Below, piece after piece: positions 53,428-62,243 of a stretch of DNA of 64,000 nt. Source of the stretch: JACCQS01 sp963766765 (GTDB lineage Bacteria; Actinomycetota; Actinomycetes; Mycobacteriales; Geodermatophilaceae); assembly GCA_963766765.1 (NCBI GenBank), contig CAVYBR010000014.1:186001-250000 (forward strand), given 5' to 3'. The translations under genes were made by a program, and so were the position numbers. Within the stretch, counting starts at the first letter, position 1. Each line of letters opens with the position of its first letter. The notes beneath the pieces were generated by a model. It was not told the origin of the DNA. It worked only from the letters and a program-made list of their open reading frames with translations, and did no database searches.

Positions 53428-54153
53428 ATGGTTGATCACGGTGTCCTGCAGGCTTTCGTGGACGGCGCAGTCGTCGAGTCATCAGTCTTCGCGCTGCGGC
53501 CCGACTACCGAGCCCTCTTACTCGCGGTCGATGGCATCGCGCCGGCACCGAGCGATGCCGACAGCGAGACGCTCCTCCGAGCAGCCGAGGAGGCGGCGGC
53601 GCGGACGATGGCGGACCGTCCCCCGGAGCAGCTTCCGCACGTCGCAGCCTGGCGTGAGGCCTACCGCGCGTTCGGGGCAAAGCCGCAACGCACCCGCAAC
53701 AGCCTCGAGGCACTCCTGCGCCGAGCCGCGACCGGGCTCCCCAGAGTGAACCGGCTCACTGACGTCTACAACGCCGTCTCGGTGCTCCACCAGGTGCCAC
53801 TCGGCGGGGAAGCCCTGTCGCGCTACTCCGGAGCGCCGCAGTTGATCCGGGCGACCGGAGTCGAGCCCTTCGATACCGTGGTCGACGGCGATCCCGCGAT
53901 CGAGCACCCGGAACCCGGAGAGGTCGTGTGGTGCGACAACGCCGGGGTGACCTGCCGACGCTGGAACTGGCGCCAAGCCAGTCGCACCCAACTCACAACT
54001 GCGACGAGCGCGGCGCTGTTCATCCTCGACGCCCTCGATCCGGTCACTGACGTGGATCTGGAAGCTGTCGCCGACGACCTTCTGACCCATCTGGCTCCGC
54101 CATCAACACAGCTGAACGCCGCCCGGCGCTTGATCTCCGTGACAGGTCCCTGA
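53428..54153 (+). CDS. B3/B4 tRNA-binding domain protein
   Basis: 241 residues from the ATG at 53428. The B3/B4 domain of phenylalanyl-tRNA synthetase beta chains is recognisable in WREAYRAFGAKPQRTRNSLEALLRR, LPRVNRLTDVYNAVSVLHQVPLGGEAL, GEVVWCDNAGVTCRRWNWRQASRT and ATSAALFILDALDP. Free-standing B3/B4 proteins may edit mischarged aminoacyl-tRNAs or bind amino-acid-like ligands, but no member is well characterised. It follows the ice-binding gene by 16 bases and might share its transcript, though no functional link is evident. Confidence 0.87.
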   Translation: MVDHGVLQAFVDGAVVESSVFALRPDYRALLLAVDGIAPAPSDADSETLLRAAEEAAARTMADRPPEQLPHVAAWREAYRAFGAKPQRTRNSLEALLRRAATGLPRVNRLTDVYNAVSVLHQVPLGGEALSRYSGAPQLIRATGVEPFDTVVDGDPAIEHPEPGEVVWCDNAGVTCRRWNWRQASRTQLTTATSAALFILDALDPVTDVDLEAVADDLLTHLAPPSTQLNAARRLISVTGP

Positions 54154-54242
54154 TGGCGCGGATCTAGCCAAGGGACGTCGCCTCGGACCCAGCGGACTGA
54201 TCTGGGAGAGTCAAGGCATCGGCCCAGGTCAGAAGGCATTCG

Positions 54243-55676
54243 TCAGATGTCGTAGTACATCGCGAATTCGTGCGGATGCGGACGCAGCCGGATCGGGTCG
54301 ATCTCGAACTCACGCTTGTACTCGATCCACGTCCCGATCAGATCCGGCGTGAAGACGCCGCCGTCGAGCAGGTACTCGTGATCGTCCTCAAGGGTGTTCA
54401 GCACCTCGTCGAGGGATGCCGGAACCTTGGCGATGTTGAGCGCCTCTTCGGGCGGCAGTTCGTACAGGTCCTTGTCGATCGGCTCCGGTGGCTCGATCCG
54501 GTTCTTGATGCCGTCCAGGCCGGCCATCATCATCGCCGAGAAGGCCAGGTACGGGTTGGCCGACGGATCCGGTACGCGGAACTCGATGCGCTTGGCCCTG
54601 GGGTTTTCACCGGAGATGGGAATCCGGCAGCAGGCCGAGCGGTTTCGGGCGGAGTAGACCAGGTTGATCGGGGCTTCGTAGCCCGGGACCAGACGGTGAT
54701 AGCTGTTGACCGTCGGGTTGGTGAACGCGAGCAATGACGGTGCATGGTGCAGCAGTCCACCGATATAGTGCCTGGCCAGATCGGACAGCCCGCCGTAGCC
54801 AGTTTCGGCTGCGAAGAGCGGATCGCCGTCCTTCCACAGACTCTGATGACAGTGCATGCCTGACCCGTTGTCGCCGTACAGCGGCTTAGGCATGAACGTT
54901 GCCGATTTGCCGTGCGCAAGAGCGGTGTTCTTGACGACGTACTTGAACAGCATCAAGGCATCTGCCGAGCGCAGCAGCGTGTCGAACTTGTAGTTGATCT
55001 CGGCTTGTCCGCCGCCGCCGACCTCGTGGTGACCGCGTTCGAGTTCGAGTCCACACGCGGTGAGATTGGACATCATGTCCGAGCGGAGGTCGCTGTAGTG
55101 GTCATAGGGCTCGACTGGGAAGTAGCCACCTTTGAGCTTGGTCTTGTAACCGAGGTTCGGTGACCCGTCAGGGTTGGTCTCGGCACCGCTGTTCCAGGGG
55201 CCTTCGACCGAGTCGACGTAGTAGTAGCCGGAATTGGTCGTGGTGTCGAAGCGGACCGAGTCGAAGATGTAGAACTCCGCCTCGGGTCCGAAGTAGGCCT
55301 TGTCGGCGATCCCGCTGGACGCGAGATAGGCCTCGGCCTTCTTCGCCACATTGCGTGGGTCGCGGCTGTAGGGCTCACGGGTGATTGGGTCGTGGATGAA
55401 GAAGTTCACGTTGAGCGTCTTGTGCTTGCGGAACGGGTCGAGGAAGGCGCTGCTGGCGTCAGGGAGCAGCAGCATGTCCGATTCGTTGATCGCCTGGAAA
55501 CCGCGGATCGACGATCCGTCGAAACCGAGTCCGTCGGAGAAAGTGCCTTCACCGAACGTGCTTGCCGGGATCGTGAAGTGCTGCATGACGCCGGGCAGGT
55601 CGCAGAAGCGCACATCGACGTACTCGACGTCGTTGTCCTGGATGTACTTGACGACCTGGTCGGGGCTTTCGAACAT
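54243..55676 (-). CDS. glnA: Glutamine synthetase type I GlnA1
   Basis: 477 residues from the ATG at 55676, starting FESPDQVVKYIQDNDVEYVD. The main ammonium-assimilating enzyme: glutamate + NH3 + ATP to glutamine. Signatures: RFCDLPGVMQHFTIP, DGLGFDGSSIRGFQAINESD, GPEAEFYIFDSVRFD, GGGGQAEINYKFDTLL, KPLYGDNGSGMHCHQSLW and NPYLAFSAMMMAGLDGI. The adenylylation site is in KDLYELPPEEALN, the target of GlnE encoded 6 kb upstream. A near-consensus GlnR operator lies 50 bases before the start codon. The gene is a single unit convergent with the B3/B4 gene. Confidence 0.97.
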   Translation of the reverse strand: MFESPDQVVKYIQDNDVEYVDVRFCDLPGVMQHFTIPASTFGEGTFSDGLGFDGSSIRGFQAINESDMLLLPDASSAFLDPFRKHKTLNVNFFIHDPITREPYSRDPRNVAKKAEAYLASSGIADKAYFGPEAEFYIFDSVRFDTTTNSGYYYVDSVEGPWNSGAETNPDGSPNLGYKTKLKGGYFPVEPYDHYSDLRSDMMSNLTACGLELERGHHEVGGGGQAEINYKFDTLLRSADALMLFKYVVKNTALAHGKSATFMPKPLYGDNGSGMHCHQSLWKDGDPLFAAETGYGGLSDLARHYIGGLLHHAPSLLAFTNPTVNSYHRLVPGYEAPINLVYSARNRSACCRIPISGENPRAKRIEFRVPDPSANPYLAFSAMMMAGLDGIKNRIEPPEPIDKDLYELPPEEALNIAKVPASLDEVLNTLEDDHEYLLDGGVFTPDLIGTWIEYKREFEIDPIRLRPHPHEFAMYYDI

Positions 55677-55725
55677 CTCAGTCCTCACCTCGGGATTCGG
55701 GACGATCCGACGCTAAGCACGTGGG

Positions 55726-55763
55726 GTTGCCTCGCCGTGTCTCGAGTGTTTCGGCCGGGTAAC
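55726..55763 (-). promoter_or_regulatory. GlnR operator upstream of glnA1
   Basis: Read on the minus strand: GTTAC-N6-GAAAC-N6-GACAC-N6-GCAAC. This is the four-5-mer, six-base-spacer pattern of Streptomyces GlnR boxes (gTnAc-n6-GaAAc-n6-GtnAC-n6-GAAAc): the first two 5-mers match fully and the last two miss one base each. The box ends 49 bases before the glnA1 ATG, so GlnR, the nitrogen regulator, probably activates this promoter. Confidence 0.8.
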
Positions 55764-55809
55764 GCCGGCCTGAGACCGCCGAGTTGGACCCCGCCGGACG
55801 CAGCCCGGC

Positions 55810-56634
55810 TCAGCCGCCTCGCCGACGGATGGCGCGCTGACTGATCGTCATGGCCGCCCCCTTGGGGAGTGGCCCTTGCGGAATCGGCATCTTGTTCTTG
55901 CTCGAGCCGCCACCGCCGAGCGCGGCTAACTTGCGCTTCATCGCGTTGACCTCGGCCGCGCTGATGTTGCGCGGAAGCTTCATCACATGGTTGGAGAGCT
56001 TCGTGAGGGGAACCTGGCCCTCGGACTCACCAATGACGATGTCGTAGATCGGGACGTCGCCGGCCACGCGAGCCAGCTTCTTCTTCTCCTGGGCGATCAG
56101 ACTCTTGACCCGATGCGGTGCACCCTCACCCACCAGGAGGAATCCAGGGCGGCCGAGCACCCGGTGTATGGCGTCCATCGACGTCGTCCCCGCAACTCCG
56201 GCCTCGACCTCCCACTGCCCGCGCATCCCCTCGAGCACCCAGGCCGCGGCGCCCGGCTGGCCTTCGACCTGACCGAAAGCGGCTTTTTGCGCGCGCCGAC
56301 CGAAGACAATCAGCGCGATCAGGACACCGAACATGAGCGCGAAGGGCAGCATCACCCAGACGTTGAGGAAAAGGATCGACGGGACGAGCACCACGGCCAC
56401 CGTGATCACGAAGACGAGGAGCATGACCCAAGGGAGCTTGGGATCGCGCTCCTTGGTCATCTTGTAGCCCTGGATGATCGTCTTGATCTTCCCCTGGCCC
56501 CTTGCCGCCTTCTTGGCAGCCCGCGCCGCCCTCTTGGCGGCCCGGCCAGTCAGCGGCGGGGCCTTGGCCGAGCGAGGGCGAGTGGCGGCGCTGGTCGAGC
56601 CGGAAGACTTGCTGGTCGAGGGTGCCTTGGCCAT
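55810..56634 (-). CDS. DUF4191 membrane protein
   Basis: 274 residues from the ATG at 56634. A Lys/Arg/Ala-rich N-terminus (SAKAPPLTGRAAKRAARAAKK) is followed by the family block KIKTIIQGYKMTKERDPKLPW and two membrane helices (VMLLVFVITVAVVLVPSILFL, VWVMLPFALMFGVLIALIVF). A cytoplasmic domain follows, with AAFGQVEGQPGAAAWVLEGMRGQW and RPGFLLVGEGAPHRVKSLIAQEKKKLARV. The family is actinobacterial, sits next to lipA almost always (5 bases here, same strand), and has no known function. Linkage to lipoylation or membrane association of it is inferred only. Confidence 0.9.
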   Translation of the reverse strand: MAKAPSTSKSSGSTSAATRPRSAKAPPLTGRAAKRAARAAKKAARGQGKIKTIIQGYKMTKERDPKLPWVMLLVFVITVAVVLVPSILFLNVWVMLPFALMFGVLIALIVFGRRAQKAAFGQVEGQPGAAAWVLEGMRGQWEVEAGVAGTTSMDAIHRVLGRPGFLLVGEGAPHRVKSLIAQEKKKLARVAGDVPIYDIVIGESEGQVPLTKLSNHVMKLPRNISAAEVNAMKRKLAALGGGGSSKNKMPIPQGPLPKGAAMTISQRAIRRRGG

Positions 56635-56639
56635 GGTGC

Positions 56640-57605
56640 TCAGACTACGGCTGGTACGGCGGCGGCGCCCTGGGGCGTCCGGCGCTGGATCGCCTGCTCG
56701 TACAAGCGACCGGCCCGGTACGAAGAGCGCACCAGCGGTCCGCCCAGGACGCCGGCAAAGCCCATCTGCTCGGCTTGGGCCTGCAGCGAGACGAACTCGT
56801 CCGGGTGCACCCAACGTTCGACCGGATGGTGCCGCACGGTCGGGCGCAGGTACTGCGTGATCGTCAGCAGGTCGCAGCCGGAGTCGTGCAGCAGTTGCAT
56901 CGTCTCGACGACCTCGTCGATCTCCTCGCCCATGCCGAGGATCAGGTTGGACTTGGTGACCAGACCCGCATCTCGGGCGGCACGGAGCACCGACAGCGAT
57001 CGGTCGAAGCGGAAGCCCGGGCGGATCCGCCGGAAGATCCGGGGGACCGTCTCGACATTGTGTGCCAGCACCTCAGGCGCGGACCCGAAGACCTCGGCCA
57101 GTTGGTCCGGGTTGGCATCGAAGTCCGGGATGAGCAGCTCGACGCCGCAACCCGGCACCGAAGCGTGGATCTGCCGAACGGTCTCGGCGTAGAGCCACGC
57201 GCCCCCATCGGGGAGATCGTCGCGAGCCACACCGGTGACCGTTGCGTACCGCAGGGCCATCTTGGCAACGCTCTCGGCCACCCGGCGGGGCTCGTCGGCG
57301 TCGAAGTCCGCAGGCTTGCCGGTGTCGATCTGGCAGAAGTCGCAGCGCCGAGTGCACTGGTCACCCCCGATGAGGAACGTCGCTTCGCGGTCTTCCCAGC
57401 ACTCATAGATGTTCGGGCAGCCGGCTGCCTCGCAGACGGTGTGCAGACCCTCGGACTTGACCAGCGACTTGAGTTGCTGAAACTCCGGACCCGTACGTAG
57501 CTGGGTCTTGATCCACGCCGGCTTGCGCTCGATGGGCGTCTGGGAGTTGCGCACTTCCAGACGCAACATCCGGCGGCCGTCGGGTTCCACACTCGGCGAA
57601 GTCAC
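56640..57605 (-). CDS. lipA: Lipoyl synthase LipA
   Basis: 321 residues from the GTG at 57605. A radical-SAM enzyme inserting two sulfurs into octanoyl chains to make lipoyl cofactors, including those of the pyruvate dehydrogenase complex whose E1 gene lies at the left end. Auxiliary-cluster cysteines: CEAAGCPNIYEC. Radical SAM cluster: CTRRCDFCQ (CxxxCxxC). Other blocks are GDQCTRRCDFC, HNVETVPRIFRRIRPG and KSNLILGMGEEIDEV, with the RSSYRAG C-terminal serine motif. lipB is not in the window. Co-directional with DUF4191. Confidence 0.96.
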   Translation of the reverse strand: MTSPSVEPDGRRMLRLEVRNSQTPIERKPAWIKTQLRTGPEFQQLKSLVKSEGLHTVCEAAGCPNIYECWEDREATFLIGGDQCTRRCDFCQIDTGKPADFDADEPRRVAESVAKMALRYATVTGVARDDLPDGGAWLYAETVRQIHASVPGCGVELLIPDFDANPDQLAEVFGSAPEVLAHNVETVPRIFRRIRPGFRFDRSLSVLRAARDAGLVTKSNLILGMGEEIDEVVETMQLLHDSGCDLLTITQYLRPTVRHHPVERWVHPDEFVSLQAQAEQMGFAGVLGGPLVRSSYRAGRLYEQAIQRRTPQGAAAVPAVV

Positions 57606-57648
57606 TCGCGCGAGCCTACGCCCGGAATCCGACGACCTGCCGGAACGG

Positions 57649-58485
57649 CTAGGAGCCCTTGGCCTTCTTGGCCGTGTCCTTCGCCGCGTGCTTGGCCTCC
57701 TGCGCCGCTTCGGCGCTGTCCTCGCCCGGTTGTCCATCGGAGGTCGTGGCGGTCGTGGCGGTGTCGTAAGTCGCGGTGGCTGGCGCCTCCGACTCAGCCA
57801 CTGCGGGGGAGGCTCCGTCCGGGGTGCTGTTCGGGTGCGGGTCCTCGGTGTAGCCGCGCACCGGAGAGTCAGAAGGCGCGCCCCAGAGGTCGTCGTCGGT
57901 CTTGGCGCGGCTCCTGGCCACGACCGTGCCCACGACTCCGACGATCAGCAACACGAAGGGCCAGCGGCGGCGCTTCTTCTGCGCACCGGGGCGGACGTTG
58001 CGGGCTGCTGCCTTTGCCTGTGCCTTGGCTTCAGCGACCGCTGCCTTGGCGTCCTTGCGGGCGCCGATCGCGGCCTTCTTGACCTTCTTTGCCTTCTTCG
58101 CGTTCCGCTTGGCGGACTTCTTCATCTGCTTGGCCGTCTTGCGGGCCTTGCGGCGACCCTGCTCGGCGATATCGGACCGCCGCGCCTCGGCCTGGTCGCG
58201 CGCGGCCAGGAGCCGGGTCTCGGCCTGCTCGCGTGCCGAGAGAGCTTGCTCACGGGCGGCGGAGAGTCGATCCTCGGCCTGCTCACGGGCGGTATCGAGG
58301 CTCTTGACGAGGGCCTCTCGCGCAGCTTCCACGCGCGGGCTGACGGCCTCGCGGGCCGCCTCGACTCTCGGCGCGATTGCATCTGCCGCGGCTCGAGTCG
58401 CCTCGTTGGCCGCGTTGCGCACGTGAGTGAACCCTTCGGACAGCTCCTCGCCGATGACCTGTCCTCGGCTCTTCCTTCGGAACAC
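57649..58485 (-). CDS. Ala/Lys-rich coiled-coil protein with one membrane helix
   Basis: 278 residues from a GTG at 58485 with GGAGGTGGGAAC directly upstream, a strong ribosome site. Residues about 15-155 are a long helix rich in Ala, Arg, Glu (AREALVKSLDTAREQAEDRL, SAREQALSAREQAETRLLAA), then a very basic block (RKARKTAKQMKKSAKRNAKK, AKKVKKAAIGARKDAKAAVA). One membrane helix follows (WPFVLLIVGVVGTVVA) and an acidic, Thr/Ala-rich tail with a last KAKGS. It resembles DUF5324-like and similar apolipophorin-like helical membrane proteins of actinobacteria; function unknown. It is divergent from leuS, upstream of lipA. Confidence 0.78.
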   Translation of the reverse strand: MFRRKSRGQVIGEELSEGFTHVRNAANEATRAAADAIAPRVEAAREAVSPRVEAAREALVKSLDTAREQAEDRLSAAREQALSAREQAETRLLAARDQAEARRSDIAEQGRRKARKTAKQMKKSAKRNAKKAKKVKKAAIGARKDAKAAVAEAKAQAKAAARNVRPGAQKKRRRWPFVLLIVGVVGTVVARSRAKTDDDLWGAPSDSPVRGYTEDPHPNSTPDGASPAVAESEAPATATYDTATTATTSDGQPGEDSAEAAQEAKHAAKDTAKKAKGS

Positions 58486-58590
58486 GTTCCCACCTCCACG
58501 AATGACGACTCCGGACCCATGCTGCCCGGTTTGGAGACCGGCAAACACGCGCCTGGCTGTCCAACTTACTGCGTCAGGTGTGCGGCTCGG

Positions 58591-58596
58591 TATAGT
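58591..58596 (+). promoter_or_regulatory. -10 box of the leuS promoter
   Basis: TATAGT is the best -10 in the region. The expected transcription start is about 58602-58604, coinciding with the GTG that opens a short leader ORF. TTACTG at 58566 may be part of a weak -35 region, at 19 bases. Confidence 0.6.
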
Positions 58597-58602
58597 GCTC
58601 GT

Positions 58603-58638
58603 GTGCGACGGTTCTCGCTCCTTCCGAGGCCGTGCTGA
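58603..58638 (+). CDS. Probable leuS leader peptide (11 codons)
   Basis: GTG-start ORF VRRFSLLPRPC followed by TGA at 58636. It begins at the predicted transcription start, so it would be leaderless. It has two consecutive leucine codons (CTC CTT) in the middle. The bases GCCGTGC at its end (58629-58635) can pair with GCACGGC at 58664-58670, just before the terminator stem. Ribosome stalling at the leucine codons would free this segment. Too short for homology evidence, so an inference. Confidence 0.5.
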   Translation: MRRFSLLPRPC

Positions 58639-58671
58639 GCGCAGGGTCCTCGCGACCGGCCCGGCACGGCT

Positions 58672-58695
58672 ACCCCTCCATGGGAGGGGTTTTTT
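58672..58695 (+). terminator. Intrinsic terminator in the leuS leader (attenuator)
   Basis: ACCCCTCC and GGAGGGGT form an 8-bp stem with a 3-base loop (58680-58682), closing into a run of six T. It lies 35 bases before the leuS start codon and 33 bases after the leader ORF stop. A terminator here, between promoter and gene, points to control by attenuation. Confidence 0.8.
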
Positions 58696-58729
58696 ATTGC
58701 CCGGATACGTTCAACGAGGAGCGCTGACC

Positions 58730-61660
58730 ATGATCCAGGAATCGGTTTCAACACCTGATCCACCGGCCGTCGCGAGTCCTACGGCCGACGACCTGCCACC
58801 GCATCGGTACACCGCCGCGGTCGCCAACCAGATCGAAGAGGCCTGGCAGGACCGCTGGGCGGCTGAAGGAACCTTCGCCACACCGAACCCGGTGGGGGAT
58901 CTGTCCGAGGGTTTCGACAAAGTGCTGGGCCAGCCGAAGCTGTACGTCAACGACATGTTCCCGTATCCCTCGGGGGAGGGCCTGCATGTCGGGCATCCCT
59001 TGGGTTACATCGGTACGGACGTCTTTTCGCGGTACATGCGAATGTGCGGGCACAACGTCCTGCACACGATGGGTTTCGACGCGTTCGGTCTGCCTGCCGA
59101 GCAGTACGCAGTGCAGACCGGTCAGCATCCACGCGTCACCACCGAGCAGAACATCGTCACCATCCGCCGCCAGCTACGCCGGCTGGGATTGGATCACGAT
59201 GTACGCCGTTCCGTCGCGACGATGGATCCTGACTACTACAAATGGACGCAGTGGATCTTCAAACAGATCTTCTCCTCCTACTACGACGAGCAGGCGCAGC
59301 GCGCCCGGCCGATCGAGGCACTGCGGGCCGAACTCGATGCCGGGATCCGGGAGCCAGACCCCGGCACCAACCCGTACGAGCTGCCCTGGTCGCAACTGTC
59401 CCCGCACCAACGGCACACGGTCATCGACGCGCATCGACTGGCCTATGTGAGCGAAGCGCCGGTCAACTGGTGCCCGGGCTTGGGCACCGTGCTGTCGAAC
59501 GAAGAGGTCACCGCAGAGGGGCGTAGCGAACGCGGCAACTTTCCCGTCTTCCGGCGACCGCTGCGGCAGTGGATGATGCGGATCACCTCCTACGCCGACC
59601 GCTTGCTGGCCGACCTGGACCAGTTGGCCTGGCCGGAGTCGATCAAGTTGATGCAGCGCAACTGGATCGGTCGATCGGTCGGCGCGACGATCGCGTTCGA
59701 GACCGGCGGCTTCGACAACGGTGACGGGCCATTGATCGAGGCGTTCACGACACGCCCGGACACGTTGTTCGGTGCGACCTACGTCGTCTTGGCGCCGGAA
59801 CATCCCCTGGTGGAGGAGTTGACCGCCGCGGACTGGCCGGACTGGGTTGCCGAGTCCTGGCGTGGGGACGGCGGCCCTCCGGCCGAAGCGGTGGCGGCCT
59901 ACCAGAAGATGGCCAGCCGTCGGTCCGAGCTGGAACGGCAGAGCGAGCAACGGGTCAAGTCCGGCGTCTTCCTGGGCACGTATGCCACCAACCCGGCCAC
60001 CGGGGAAGAGATCCCGATCTTCATCGCCGATTACGTGCTGCTCGGGTACGGAACCGGCGCGATCATGGCTGTTCCGGGCCAGGACGAGCGGGACTGGGAG
60101 TTCGCCGAGGCCTACGGCCTTCCCATCGTGCGTACCGTCGCGCCGCCGGAGGGCTTCGACGGCAAGGCCTTCACCGGTGAGGGGCCGGCGATCAACTCGG
60201 CCAATGACACCCTGGACCTGAACGGATTGGGCATCGCCGATGCCAAGGCGGCGATGATCGCCTGGTTGGTCGAGTCCGGTCATGGCCGGGCACAGACGAC
60301 GTACCGGCTGCGCGACTGGCTGTTCTCCCGGCAGCGATACTGGGGCGAGCCGTTCCCGATCGTCTACACCGTCGGCGGCGAGGACGACGACCAGCCGCTG
60401 GCGGTGCCGGATGACGCGCTGCCGGTGATGTTGCCCGACGTCGAGGACTACTCGCCGCGGACGTTCGCCGACGACGATGTCACCAGTGAACCCGAGGCAC
60501 CCCTGGCTCGGGCCAGCGACTGGTTGTACGTCGAAATGGACCTGGGTGACGGGCCCAAGACATACCGGCGAGAGACGAACACCATGCCCAACTGGGCGGG
60601 CTCCTGCTGGTACGAACTGCGCTACCTGGACCCGCACAACGACATCGTCTTCTGCGATCCCGAGATCGAGAAGTACTGGATGGGTCCGCGCGCTCCAGGC
60701 GATCTGGGCGGCGTCGATCTGTACGTCGGGGGTGCGGAACATGCTGTCCTGCACCTGCTCTACGCACGCTTCTGGCACAAGGTCCTGTTCGACCTGGGGC
60801 ATGTGTCCAGCAGCGAACCGTTCCGCCGCTTGGTGAACCAGGGGATGTTGCAGGCGCCGGCCTACGTCGACGGGCGCGGGATGTACGTGGATGCCGCGCA
60901 GGTCGAGTCCCGGCAAGGCGGCTACTTCTACGACGACGTCCTCGTGACACAGGAGTTCGGCAAGATCGGCAAGAGCCTGAAGAACATGATCACGCCGGAC
61001 GACATGTTCGCCGACTACGGCGCGGACACCTTCCGGCTGTACGAGATGTTCACCGGTCCGCTGGATCAGTCACGGCCCTGGGATCCCAAGGCCGTGATCG
61101 GGATGATGCGGCTGCTGCAGAGACTGTGGCGCCTGGTGGTCGACGAGCAGACCGGCGAGGTGCGGGTCGGTGATCACCGGGTCGATCCGGCCAGCCTGCC
61201 GATCCTGAACCGGGTGATCGATGGTGTCCGCCAAGGTATGGAGTCCCTGCGGTTCAACATCGCGATCGCGCGGATCACCGAACTGGTCAACCACGCCACC
61301 CAGGCGTACGCCGACCGGGCGGTCCCGCGCGGAATCGCCGAGCCGTTGGTGTTGATGATCGCGCCGCTGGCTCCGCACATCGCAGAGGAGCTGTGGTCAC
61401 GGATGTGGCACACGGAGTCGCTTGTCCGCCACGCGTTCCCGACCGCCGACCCGACCTACCTGGTCGATGACGTGGTGGAGATCGCGGTGCAGGTCAACGG
61501 CAAGCTGCGCGGCAGTGTCACCGTGTCTGCGGACTCCGACGCAGAGGCGATGGAGTCCGCAGCACGGCAGGATCCCAATGTGGCCATCCACCTGGGAGAT
61601 CGTGCGGTTCGCCGAGTCATCGCCGTCCCGGGCAAGCTGGTCAACTTCGTCCTGGGCTAG
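58730..61660 (+). CDS. leuS: Leucyl-tRNA synthetase LeuS
   Basis: 976 residues from the ATG at 58730, with GAGGAGCG about 8 bases upstream. Class I synthetase charging tRNA-Leu. The HIGH-type motif is HVGHPLG in MFPYPSGEGLHVGHPLGYI, the KMSKS-type motif is FGKIGKSLKN, and the connective peptide editing domain has the TTRPDTLFGATYVVL threonine-rich site and GTGAIMAVPGQDERD. Other blocks: RDWLFSRQRYWGEPFP and PNWAGSCWYELRYLDP. The C-terminus ends VNGKLRGSVTVSADSDAEAM. Full length and undamaged. Confidence 0.97.
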   Translation: MIQESVSTPDPPAVASPTADDLPPHRYTAAVANQIEEAWQDRWAAEGTFATPNPVGDLSEGFDKVLGQPKLYVNDMFPYPSGEGLHVGHPLGYIGTDVFSRYMRMCGHNVLHTMGFDAFGLPAEQYAVQTGQHPRVTTEQNIVTIRRQLRRLGLDHDVRRSVATMDPDYYKWTQWIFKQIFSSYYDEQAQRARPIEALRAELDAGIREPDPGTNPYELPWSQLSPHQRHTVIDAHRLAYVSEAPVNWCPGLGTVLSNEEVTAEGRSERGNFPVFRRPLRQWMMRITSYADRLLADLDQLAWPESIKLMQRNWIGRSVGATIAFETGGFDNGDGPLIEAFTTRPDTLFGATYVVLAPEHPLVEELTAADWPDWVAESWRGDGGPPAEAVAAYQKMASRRSELERQSEQRVKSGVFLGTYATNPATGEEIPIFIADYVLLGYGTGAIMAVPGQDERDWEFAEAYGLPIVRTVAPPEGFDGKAFTGEGPAINSANDTLDLNGLGIADAKAAMIAWLVESGHGRAQTTYRLRDWLFSRQRYWGEPFPIVYTVGGEDDDQPLAVPDDALPVMLPDVEDYSPRTFADDDVTSEPEAPLARASDWLYVEMDLGDGPKTYRRETNTMPNWAGSCWYELRYLDPHNDIVFCDPEIEKYWMGPRAPGDLGGVDLYVGGAEHAVLHLLYARFWHKVLFDLGHVSSSEPFRRLVNQGMLQAPAYVDGRGMYVDAAQVESRQGGYFYDDVLVTQEFGKIGKSLKNMITPDDMFADYGADTFRLYEMFTGPLDQSRPWDPKAVIGMMRLLQRLWRLVVDEQTGEVRVGDHRVDPASLPILNRVIDGVRQGMESLRFNIAIARITELVNHATQAYADRAVPRGIAEPLVLMIAPLAPHIAEELWSRMWHTESLVRHAFPTADPTYLVDDVVEIAVQVNGKLRGSVTVSADSDAEAMESAARQDPNVAIHLGDRAVRRVIAVPGKLVNFVLG

Positions 61661-61672
61661 GCGCGGAACGGC

Positions 61673-62163
61673 TCACCGCAGGATGAGCTGCCAACCTCGT
61701 GCGAGTTCGCGATACGGCGAACGCTCAGCCAGCGCCCGTTCCAGGGCGAGGATGGCTGGGTAGTTGGCCTTGTCGTGCTTGGCGGGAGTCTCGGGCAGCA
61801 TGTCCACCGCGACCCGCAGGCCCACTCGCCGGGTGATCCGAAAGCCTGCCGCAGCTGCGGCATCCTCGCCGTGCGTCCGGGTGAGTTGGCGCACCTCCCG
61901 ATCGAAAGTCGGCGTCCGGACCGTCTCGCCGTCTAGGCGGCGCAGCGCGAGTCTGGGATCCCCGTCGCGGTAGACCGCTCTCAGCAACTCCGAAACCGGG
62001 TTCGGGCAGATAACTGAGGCCGCCCCCCCTGGACGCGCGGCTTCACGTCGTAGCGGACGTGTGCCCAAGGTGTCGCCAGGTAGGCGTCCCACTCAGGGAG
62101 GTGGCTGTCGAATACTTCTGGATCACCAGGCACGGTCTCAGTGTTCCGCGGGTCGGCTGGCAT
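61673..62163 (-). pseudogene. Remnant of a SAM-dependent methyltransferase with a deleted middle
   Basis: Two pieces of one methyltransferase family lie in different frames. The first, from the ATG at 62163, reads FDSHLPEWDAYLATPWAHVRYDVKPRV, a typical N-terminus of class I methyltransferases (EWDxWxxxPWxRLRY). The second, up to 61673, reads ICPNPVSELLRAVYRDGDP, then AFRITRRVGLRVAVDML-like and ALERALAERSPYRELARGWQLIL, typical of their C-terminus. About 80-90 residues carrying the SAM-binding Gly-rich motifs are missing between them, and the frame changes at the join near 62030. It is not expected to be functional. Confidence 0.65.
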
Positions 62164-62243
62164 GGCCGGACAATGCGCGAGACCGTGCAGAAATCCTTTG
62201 GGAACTGCACAGTTCCGCACAATGCCCCGACGCGCGCGCTGCC

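Noticed and set aside
52823..53713. Minus-strand Gly/Ser/Thr repeat frame (STGGG units)
   Set aside because: It is the complement of the PPPVD repeat array; no start site or conserved domain.
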